Source: Nectonema munidae
Lineage: Eukaryota; Nematomorpha; Nectonematoida; Nectonematidae
Reading direction: 5' to 3'
NCBI GenBank assembly: GCA_030549495.1
Contig: JAUIRK010001053.1
Location: 1-64,000, forward strand
DNA: 64,000 nucleotides
Position 1 is the stretch's first letter. Every line of letters begins with the position of its first letter. A model generated the notes under the pieces. The model saw only the letters and a list, made by a program, of their open reading frames with translations, had not been told where the DNA came from and ran no database searches. The translations under genes and the position numbers were made by a program. Of the stretch, positions 55,735-64,000 are shown one piece after another.

Positions 55735-57250
55735 GAAAAATTGCTTTTGCTGAAGCTTTGTTAGCAGGTTATTTTACAGAACATCAAATACCTTTTTCTC
55801 ACATTAATCATTTACTAGAAATTTGCGAAAAAGCTTTTCCAGGCCGGGAAATAGTTAATTAATCCAGTCAACTTTAAAAGATGAAAGTAAAGATGGTCTC
55901 TTGCATACTATGAATAAAAAGAATAATGAAAATGAAGAGGTTATGGATGTTAAAGAACTCTTTTTGCTTCTTTTGAGTCCTTAACCCATTAAGTACCATA
56001 GAAATCAGACGATATCTAAAAAACGCAGACGCTTTATATTCAAAGTCATTGAAAAAAGCAGACGAAGATGAAATTACTTATGTTCCCAAATGGGAGCATT
56101 GAGACTTAATGGGTTAATGAAAAAGAAATTCCATTGAAAAACATCGTAGGCTTGACTAGCGATAACTGTTCTACTATGCGTGGTAAAGTTAATGGCTTTC
56201 AAAGATATTTAAAAAACGTTATTCCAAATGATTTGTAATTGGTCGTGTATGTCACTCTTTAGCTCTTTGTGCCAATCAAGCTGCTTCTTTTCTACCTTCT
56301 TATGTTAAAACGTTACTTATAGACATCAATGCATATTTTTGTAGAAGTAGTAAACTTAAGAAAGATTTTACTGATATACAAAAAAGTTTAAAACTTAATG
56401 AGCATATCATTTTGAAACTCGCGCATACCCGATGACTTTCAAGAGAAAATATCATTTCAAGAATTTCAGAACAATGGGATGCTCTAATTTTATATTTTTC
56501 TTTAGCGATAAAAAAGAACAGCATACATTGTGCTGAGAAGATTCATGAAAATATGACAAAGAAAGGAACAAAGCGCATGCTTTTATTTCTTAATTATATT
56601 TTACGCAAAATGAAGATTATAAACCTGGAATTTTAATCAAAAAGTTTTAGATTACATAAATTATATTACACTATTTGGGCTCAATATAAAATTTTTGTGA
56701 GCTTTTTTATCAGAGAAGAAGTTTTAATGCAAACTAAATCCAATTAACTGGATTCAAGTGATCAAAGATTACACACTTCAATTGAAAATATATTTCCTGG
56801 TGGAAAAATTATGTCCTCAAATCAAAAAAGATTTGATTTTGTCGAAAACGATGTGCTAGCAAGTTTGAAAGTTTTGTATCCAGAATTCACAAGAAAAATC
56901 TTCAAGTCATCAAGGTTTATGTTTTAAAACAATCATCCAAGATGAAAATATAAACCTTCATGACTTGGGCGATGAATTCCGAAACTTCCAATTTTCAGGT
57001 GGTGACAATATTAATTATGAAAATTCGAACATCCAAAAATTTTGGTACAAAGTATGTGAAGGTGAAAATGACTTGAAACAACCTAAATATTTAAATTTGT
57101 CTATAATTTTTTAGCCAAATATCACAATACGCCCTCATTCTTTTGCTTCTGTTGATAAACAGTACTAAGACAAAGTTTACAAACAAATTAAAGGCATCGA
57201 GTGCAAAAGATCGCATTCTAGCTAAACAACACATAACAACGAATGGTGCC
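55735..57250 (+). pseudogene. hAT (ZMYM/DUF4371-like) transposase, broken
   Basis: From 55735: AEALLAGYFTEHQIPFSHIN and LLEICEKAFPGREI, the start of the RNase-H-like part. Beyond the MITE: NIVGLTSDNCSTMRGKVNGF, RVCHSLALCANQAASFLPSY, AYFCRSSKLKKDFTDIQKSL, LSRENIISRISEQWDALILY and TKKGTKRMLLFLNYILRKM. The remaining C-terminal part is weaker (IWAQYKIFVSFFIREEVL, FPGGKIMSSNQKRFDFVEND). The BED finger is not seen. Stops and shifts occur throughout. It belongs to the same broad group as the outer hAT at 35440 but is a different copy. Confidence 0.82.
55985..56113. mobile_element. TTAA-type MITE, copy 2, 129 bp
   Basis: Flanked by TTAA (55981-55984, 56114-56117), ends CCCATTAAGTACC and ACTTAATGGG. 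Same family as 28138-28277. It interrupts the hAT transposase reading between FASFES and the following KEIPLKNI-like block, so it is younger than that hAT. Confidence 0.92.
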
Positions 57251-57299
57251 TCGTGTGTTACATGAAAGCCAAAAAAGGAACTTCTTTTTTTTTAAAAAT

Positions 57300-58205
57300 G
57301 AGGAGCCCAGATGATTTCAATGGTCCTATTTTTTAGATAGAATTATTTTGTTTTAATTTTCTTGATTTTTTTATGATAAAATCTTGTGTTGTTTTGAAAT
57401 TTGTAATGGCAACACTGGTGTGAACCGTAAACCGTGTGTATGTTTCAACGCGCATTTTAACGAAAACCAAAATGTCGCATCGTTCTTTCTCTTGACTTTG
57501 ATAAAATCTATATGTGAGAGGAATTCGAGTAGACAAAATAAATGCTATCAAAGTGCTTGAGCTAAGCCGTCTTCATCCTTTTTAGTAGTTTACATGAATA
57601 AGCGCGTGTTTCAAACTTCCTTCATTATTCAATACGTTTTATGGATGTCTGAGACTTCGATAGACATAGTAACACGATGCCTTCACATCACTGCACTATA
57701 TATTGAATTACTCCAAAATAGTTGTGATTTAATTGGGATCTTCAACGAAATATTTCTACACATAAACGGCTAACTATTTGCTGACGCTCATGATAATGAA
57801 AGTTGGTACAGCCACCACAATACTTTAAGCTTAAACACAAACATCAATCGATTTCAGTTTGTCCTTTCTCTCGTTTATCTTTCAAATTCGATCGTGTAAT
57901 GAAAAGAAGATCTTTATTTTATTCAATTAAGAAGTAATCTGTGAAAACACAAAATGAATTATTTTTCCTCATAAAGCCTTTTTTATCCAACAAAGAATAT
58001 AAAATCTGCCATTAATTCTACGATTTAATCGTCTTTTGTCTATCCTATGAAATTATTAAACTTGCAAAATATCAATTCGCAAAAAGTATAAATCCGCGAA
58101 AATTTTGGGAATTTTATAACAGACCATGCTTATCTTAATGATTATATATCGAGTTTCAAGTTTTCTTGCATTATTTTGCGCGCTTAATTTTTATATAATT
58201 TTTTT
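57300..58205. other. No recognised gene
   Basis: AT-rich DNA without supported features. Confidence 0.5.
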
Positions 58206-58212
58206 TAGTCTT

Positions 58213-58292
58213 GTGTGAGGCTGGTATAGTCGCGCGCACCCTCATATATTTTTTGTGGGGCAGTGCGGGTACGATTCCTTGTATGGAAACAT
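58213..58292 (+). repeat. tRNA-like sequence
   Basis: GTGAGGCTGGTATAGTCGCG includes an A-box-like TGGTATAGTCG, followed after about 50 bp by GCGGGTACGATTCC, a B-box-like block. No full cloverleaf is apparent. Possibly a SINE head or tRNA pseudogene. Confidence 0.4.
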
Positions 58293-58355
58293 TGAATCCA
58301 GGCCTAAGATATTTTCTTTTATCTTCATTAACATTCATAATTAGAATTAGTATTA

Positions 58356-58563
58356 CAAAGGTTCTTCAACCTTTTTTTACATGAAATTAACTTTAGGACA
58401 CTTTGATTCAAAGTATATTCAAATATGAGTATATTGGTGAGATATTTGTTGTTGTTTTTCCCTGATATTCAAAAACTTTTACTATTTGAACTGTGATGAT
58501 GAGGCCCAAATCACTTTTCCCGTGGCCCAAAATTGGCCCTGGGGCCTTGGTTCAAGAAGCCTG
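58356..58563. mobile_element. Probable hAT-type MITE, about 208 bp
   Basis: Left CAAAGGTTCTTCAACCTTTT, right read inward CAGGCTTCTTGAACCAAGGC. The right flank is gtatagag, a motif typical of the other hAT duplications in the window, but the left flank (agtattac) does not match it, so one side has decayed or the end is misplaced. Confidence 0.55.
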
Positions 58564-58819
58564 GTATAGAGTGTAAGAGCTCGTGATATACCCCTAAATT
58601 TAGTATTAAACACTTTTCGTTAAAAAGATTTTTGCATAATGACGTCCAGCGGAATCCAGTTATTAAAGAAATGTTAGTCTACCTGCTCAAATAGCAGTAA
58701 GTGAAAGATTGTAAATGCTACTCTGGAAAAGAGGAAATAGGAAATTATGGAAGAAATATAAATGTTGGAACTTTAACGGGTATAAATTTTTTTCATGGTC
58801 AGAACAGGACCTATATATT

Positions 58820-58878
58820 TCAGGAGGGAGGGGAGGAGGAAGGTGGTATGACATGGGTGGGGGGGGGGGGGGGGGGTC
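58820..58878 (+). repeat. Purine/G-rich low-complexity tract
   Basis: GGAGGGAGGGGAGGAGGAAG followed further on by a G20 run. It produces Gly- and Pro-rich frames on both strands, which are not genes. Confidence 0.8.
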
Positions 58879-58996
58879 GGGAATTTCTCTCTTTTCAGTC
58901 CTTTGTCCAAGTGAGGACGTTTTTGCTCTAACAATGACTTTATGTGTAGAATGCATGAACACAATCAAACTTATATTATATATACAACATAAGGTT

Positions 58997-59182
58997 TCAA
59001 TAAATGAAGTTGGACTTGTATGAATATTTTCTGTGCATAGCATCCAAATCATCAACTAAACAGAGTATTTCTAGGCACTTTTTCAGCCAAGGTCTCAACT
59101 CCATTCCCATCCCAAGGAGCTGTCTTCCCCAGGCTTTTGCTGGAGGCATTTGAGAGATATTTAACGGACCACCCGAAAACAC
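58997..59182 (-). other. Coding-like frame, unrecognised
   Basis: Sixty-one codons, MFSGGPLNISQMPPAKAWGR, QLLGMGMELRPWLKKCLEIL and CLVDDLDAMHRKYSYKS, with a non-AT-biased amino-acid composition unlike chance frames in this DNA. It may be an exon or part of an element. No domain is recognised. Confidence 0.3.
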
Positions 59183-59474
59183 TCGAACAAATTGTATATT
59201 TTTATAAACATTTTTAAAAAAAATATTTAGATTTTTTCCAAATAAATGATCATTAAAATTTTTTTTCTATTTTTTGACATATTTACGGAACGAGCCGACG
59301 AAATGTATAACAACATCGCACAAATAAATTTTAACCGCGGAAACTTAAAAAATAACATGCAAACTTTATTGCATAAATAATGAATGCTATTATTTTTAGA
59401 AATTTATAGTTATTTTACATCAATAAAATCTGAAATTCTTGCCATTTTTAATTAAAACCTTAAAAAATATGTTT

Positions 59475-59630
59475 TTTTCTTTTTTTTTTAGTTGTCGGTA
59501 TCGCTTCCAAGGAAAGAATAATCTTCCATACCTGGGCAGATTGTAAGGATAGTCATGATGGGGAATCGAACCCGGACAATCTGAAACGAGACCCTACGCT
59601 CCCACCACTAGGCCATCTGCAGGCTAACTA
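59475..59630 (-). repeat. tRNA-derived SINE of a second family
   Basis: On the minus strand: GCAGATGGCCTAGTGGTGGG (A box TGGCCTAGTGG), then GGGTCTCGTTTCAGATTGTC and a textbook B box CGGGTTCGATTCCCC. A non-tRNA body, CTTACAATCTGCCCAGGTAT then GGAAGATTATTCTTTCC, ends in an A-rich tail (AAAAAAAAAGAAAAAAA). The A-tail and extra body distinguish it from a tRNA gene. Confidence 0.85.
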
Positions 59631-59634
59631 TTGA

Positions 59635-61185
59635 AAATTTATAATTTTCAGTGAACTTGGAAAAAATTTCAACCGTAATAACTTAAAATCTTTAACTTGA
59701 TTTTAATCAAAGAATAAAAATTTATTTCGTTTCTTAATCCTGAAATCTTCATCTGTCTTAGTGAGAAAAGAATTAGTAAGGTTTACCAGTTTGAAAATTA
59801 ATTAGTTTGAAAGTGTAATCTACAAGTAAAATAAACTATCAATTATAGTTTTGACATTTGCTAAGTGAATTATTAAAAATGAAAGTATTTTCCAAGTAAA
59901 CATCAATGATATAAAAAACTAGTTAGAATATCTAGAAACTTGTCTGTCCTTAAAATTACTACAGCTCCTTCAAATTTTTGATTTTTAACCTATTAGTTCA
60001 CTAAAGTTACTAGAAATCAAATTAAATAAATTGAAAAAATTTATTTGAAAAATTATAAAACACACGTGAATTTTATGAAATAATTGTGAATTTTAATTGG
60101 AAACTAGTTTTTGATAAACTTGACATTTTAGGAATCTGAAGGCGCTACTTGCTGTAGTTTTGAAAGTCCTTCATGCATCTGCGAAAATCTTTTTCAAATA
60201 TAGATTTTACATCATCCTTTTTTATGATAGAGAATTGAAATATGAAACTTCTTTCCTTATTCAACCTTAATCAAAGAAGTTTTGTATGATCATAAAAGAT
60301 ATAATAACAGCAGCAATAATCCTACAACAAGATGGAAAACTTTTTTTGTATTGTATTTCAATTGTCCAGTTTCGTTTTCCAGCTTTGCTTGTGTGTGTAT
60401 GTGATGCGTGCTTAGAATGCTTAAAAAGTTAGCTCTTCTTCATGCGTTATTTTGACGCGCGCAAACGAAATAATAATAATATTTGTTTATTTGAAAGATA
60501 TCTCCAAGGCACGCACCGCAATTTTATCCACAAGTATAACCTAAATCTTTTTACGAAAAAAAAGTAAAAAAAACAAAAAAAAAGTGAACAAATTATTGAT
60601 TATAAAATGGGGGAAAAATCTGCTACTGAAACCCTTGAATTTCAACAATATAATAGAGCAGACCATATCAAAAACAATGAAATTTTCAAGGAGAATCAAT
60701 AATATATACAAAAAAACACTTTATAAAGTCTATAAACAGATGATGTAGGTAGAGAAATAAGAGAACAATATTGAAAGAAGACAGTTGATTTGCTTGGATG
60801 TTAAGTATTCAATATCAGTTGAGAGGATTAAAGTAAATTGAACAAGTCAGATATTAAATATCTTTAAAAAAAACAAAAAACAAGAAAAGAAAAAGTTAGA
60901 GTATGAAACGTATGCATATATTCAGTTTCAAATAATTATAATATATACCGACATACATAAATAATTTAACAAAAAATAATAAAATATTTCTAAGCAATTG
61001 ATTAAATTATTATTTATTTAGTTCTAATAAATTGCATCAAACTCCTTCATCACATTTCATCCCCCTAAAAATTGCAGCCTTTTGCGCCCCCGGGAGTAGA
61101 ATATATAGGGGCGCTCAAAACGGTAGCTGAGAGCAAATGTGTGCCCTACGGTATTAATATTTTGCTCGCAGAGCAATTCAAACAA
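59635..61185. other. No recognised gene
   Basis: AT-rich. Near 61080-61115 the motif TTTTGCGCCCCCGGG and GGGGCGCTC resemble hAT-end sequence, possibly from the hAT relic just downstream. Confidence 0.45.
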
Positions 61186-61512
61186 TTTCTTAGATAAAGA
61201 AACTGAAACGTATGAAATTTTCTTTTAGAGCAAATGGTTATGCATTTTCCAAAAACATGTCTAAAAATGTGTCTCTTCAGCTTGAAGTATTAAAAATTAA
61301 GAATGATTTAGAAATGAAAGCTTTGACTCAAATTCTTGCTTTCTTTTGTCTGAAAAATATGCTTCAATTCTCGAAAAATGTGCCTTATTTTTAACATCAA
61401 TTTTTTCTTCCACATACATATGTGAATCCGCTTTCTCGAATATAAGGTCTACTTTAATAGATCTACACTTAGAAAGTTGTTTAAAGAATAGCATTAAGTA
61501 TTTACAAACTTA
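61170..61512 (+). pseudogene. hAT transposase C-terminal relic
   Basis: A reading from AEQFKQFL-like and RANGYAFSKNMSKNVSLQLE, then, in a neighbouring frame, EKYASILEKCALFLTSIFSS, TYICESAFSNIRSTLIDLHL and ESCLKNSIKYLQT. The CALFLTSIF-S-STYICESAFS segment is the conserved start of the dimerisation domain in ZBED/SCAND3-like hATs. Only the C-terminal region is seen. Confidence 0.8.
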
Positions 61513-61519
61513 ATTTTTA

Positions 61520-62040
61520 AAATTTGGCTACTATTTGCAAATATTTAAATTTCTCTTTGTGCTAATCTTTATTTATACATTTAAAATTTCCCGAAATTTT
61601 CTCTTGTTTTGATAACGTATGGACTTGGACAACGTTGCGCCACACACGATAACTTTTCAACTTTAGATTGACACAAACAAATTCACGTTTTTATCAATTA
61701 TAATTTAATTTAATTTGAGAATTACTTTTAACCCATTTTTGACGATTGTTTCCAAATTTAAAGAACCCTAATTGCCAAAGGTAATATATATATATGTATA
61801 CTCTTTAATATATAGTAAAAAAGACCAAAAAACGAATAGCAAAGAAAATTTAGGAAAAACATTATTTTATCCAGCAAAATTTACATCGGTCACCCTTGAC
61901 ACGAGAGCAAAGTAAAAATTGATAATGAAAAATAAAAGATTGGTTAAATGAGTTTAACATAGATTTCATATATAATGTAAACATAAACAACAAATAAAAA
62001 CTATTTTTATAATAAAAAGGCATTATATTTATTTTGATAA
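61520..62040. other. No recognised gene
   Basis: AT-rich with a TA-rich microsatellite near 61783-61799. May include the 3' flank of the piggyBac relic. Confidence 0.5.
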
Positions 62041-62047
62041 TGTAAAA

Positions 62048-63735
62048 ACTCTATCGCTTATGATATTCTTCAAAGCATTCAACATGCAATCCAATGGAAC
62101 ACTTTTTGCATTTCGTTTGGCACTTCTTTTTACAACGTCTACACCTGATCCTTTTTTTTCTTGAAGGATCAATTTCTAATGTTTCAATAATTGGAATAAT
62201 TATATGATCAACAGAATCAAAGCTTGTTTCTGAAATTTGGTTTTCCGTAGCTATTGCTTTTCCTGGATTTGGAGACACTTCATGAGTTTGTAGAAGAGTT
62301 GTTGCTAAATATCTTCTAAAATCAAGTTGGGGTATATTTTACTTTCTTCACTCATTTTGAAAATTATCCAACTTTGGTTGATTGCCATATCAATAAGATA
62401 GGTTATGAAAGTACCATTTTTGCCATGAAGAGAAGCTCTATATTTTGCAACATTTTGATTCACTCTGTCAACCCAACCCATTTGAGAATTGTAAAATTTT
62501 ATTGAGACAAGAATTTTTACTTTTACTCTTTTTTTTCAAACTTCTAGAATAACGAAAAATTTCTTCTTTCTGTTTTTGAATTTAAAAAATTCGAGCCAAC
62601 AAGAACTTCTCAGTTGTCTTGCCATTGGCAAAATGATATACCATGTTACTCCTCGGAAAACTCTTCATAAAAACCCTTATTTTTTTTGCTATTTCTTTTT
62701 TAGACAAAAGCGCTATTTCATTGACCTGGTATTTTGATTGACATTAGTATTTCTTCTAAAAGTAGATGTAATTATTTGTTGTTTTTCTGTCATTTTGCCA
62801 AAAAGATTCAAACTCAAAAATAATTATCACTAACATAATGAAAACTATTTTCTGAATATTCAGAATCTTTTTTAGAAAAACCTAAAACGACACTTTCTCC
62901 TATACTACAAGATGGAATTTCATCTGAAAACAATGTATTTTCACCTTGATATAAATCAAAATTGTCTACCTAACCTGGATAAACGCAATCACTCCATTGT
63001 TTGTAGCTAAACTTTTGCGGCTTACCTTTCATAAATTCTTTTTTAAAATGGCATCCATAATAAGCAATCATACTTCCATCAATGCTATGGATTTCTGAGT
63101 ATGGCTGGTTTTTATTAAAAATTTTATTCAGCCTTGTAGCCAAAGGCCTTAATTTTGTAAATTTATCAGTGTAGGGTTTAAGTTATTTCTGTCAAAGAAA
63201 TGAAGATGTTTCTTTATTTCATCAAATCTATCACGACGCATTCAATCAGAAACTATTTTGACATTGTAGTCTTCTGATCTGCTCCAATATAGTCTCCATT
63301 GAGGAAGTCTATGATATCCCATCAAATCAAAAATACCTATAAAAACAATGATTTCTTCTATGGGTAGATTTAAATTCTTGCTTTTTTGACTTGCATACCA
63401 GTTCCTATACTCAACTATCTTTTCAAGAAGTTCTCTTGTAAAAAATAAATTAAAAACCTCAATAATATTCATTGGTCCATTATAAAAGGGCGGAAAGTTG
63501 TCAGGAGAGAAATCATTGAAACTTGAAATCTTTCAGAACATGGCTTCCTTTTTCTACAAATTCCACTTTCTTCACTAACACTTTCCAAAACCACTAGTCC
63601 AGCTTCTGCATTCAATTGATTTCCAGATAGATGATTGATGTCAAAATCATTTTCGTCTACAGAGTCTTCATCAGAGATAATACTGACTGCGTTAGTTGCT
63701 CTATTATGTTGTTCAAATTGTCCTCCTGAAAAAAA
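62048..63735 (-). pseudogene. piggyBac transposase, nearly full length, broken
   Basis: Minus strand. The N-terminal acidic region (DEDSVDENDFDINHLSGNQL) lies at 63730-63590. The domain start is FFTRELLEKIVEYRNWYASQ, then LPIEEIIVFIGIFDLMGYHR and SRSEDYNVKIVSDCMRRDRF (63472-63235). The catalytic region follows in shifted frames, with IHSIDGSMIAYYGCHFKKEF, which holds the first catalytic Asp, and MKGKPQKF. The C-terminal Cys-rich finger is CRRCKKKCQTKCKKCSIGLH then VECFEEYHKR, ending near 62051. The length and order fit an autonomous piggyBac transposase; the middle is heavily damaged. TTAA ends were not identified with confidence. Confidence 0.87.
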
Positions 63736-63739
63736 ACTT

Positions 63740-64000
63740 ATAAATATGCGTAAATATTATTTTAATATGGCTTTTGTGAGCTTTTGTTTTATTTATAATT
63801 TTAATGATTTCAGATTAATATAAAAACACTTTTGAAAAACCTAAAATTTGTAGTAATTTGTACATAAAAAATTTTTGTTTTGAACATAAAACTCGTGTTT
63901 TCTAACAGTGTTAACTTTTATCAAAAGTTAAACAAAATATAGTTATCTATAAAAAATGTTTAAAAGTAAATTTCGGCTCATATTTTAATTGATTAGTGTG
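63740..64000. other. Right edge of window, no recognised gene
   Basis: AT-rich. It probably contains the 5' flank of the piggyBac relic; no terminal repeat was recognised. Confidence 0.4.

Larger units (their letters stand above)
55541..57300 (+). mobile_element. hAT element with transposase relic, left end visible
   Basis: The left terminus CAGCGGAGCACATCC, followed by TTAAAATTATTGGGGGC, matches the ends of the hATs at 1-230 and 28547-30025. The transposase relic follows on the plus strand from about 55735. The right terminus was not found. A TTAA MITE is inserted at 55985-56113. This copy is the likely coding relative of the 1479-bp element at 28547. Confidence 0.75.

Noticed and set aside
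58687-59055. Pro-rich and Gly-rich frames on both strands
   Set aside because: They arise from the GGGAGG-type tract and the G20 run at 58820-58878.
59475-59630. Functional tRNA gene
   Set aside because: Good A and B boxes, but I cannot fold a full acceptor stem, and an extra body plus A-tail marks it as a SINE.
63635-63823. Plus-strand serine-rich frame at the right edge
   Set aside because: It is the antisense of the acidic N-terminus of the piggyBac relic.

Overview
This is a very AT-rich eukaryotic window, most likely from an invertebrate animal. Two small host genes with short introns are recognisable; almost everything else is decayed transposable elements. I infer an arthropod, perhaps a parasitic copepod, from the base composition and the mix of hAT, piggyBac, pogo and Tc1/mariner elements; nothing in the sequence proves the species.

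Host genes. The minus strand from about 12.6 kb down to 10.19 kb carries the mitochondrial F1Fo-ATPase inhibitor IF1: four coding exons with good splice sites and a stop, but an uncertain N-terminus. The plus strand at 33.57-33.99 kb carries the RNA polymerase III subunit RPC9/CRCP in two exons separated by a 51-nt intron. I found no other intact protein-coding gene and no functional tRNA or rRNA gene.

Layout. 0-4.4 kb: hAT and TTAA-element remains, a MITE and a gypsy-like fossil. 4.42-8.67 kb: a TTAA-flanked composite element holding two unrelated tandem arrays of about 150-bp units. 9.7-12.6 kb: a hAT MITE and IF1. 12.7-14.94 kb: a transposon-like element coding for a conserved cysteine-rich protein family I cannot assign to a named transposase superfamily; a second copy lies at 48.4-50.45 kb on the other strand. 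16.5-19.5 kb: a third tandem repeat and a second long copy of the TTAA composite, with a SINE inserted. 21.8-30 kb: MITEs, SINEs and a 1.5-kb non-autonomous hAT. 31.17-32.61 kb: a full-length but dead Tc1/mariner element. 33.6-34.0 kb: RPC9. 35.4-40.75 kb: a nest in which a hAT is split by a pogo element, which is itself split by a MITE and by a ZBED5-like hAT. 40.7-41.9 kb: a retroelement fossil. 42.7-46.3 kb: MITEs and a piggyBac relic. 51-64 kb: hAT relics, SINEs, an unrecognised pseudogene and a piggyBac relic at the right edge.

The genes do not form a pathway together. The most interesting content is the unassigned transposase-like family, the satellite-bearing TTAA element, and the well-preserved target-site duplications that allow insertion order to be read.
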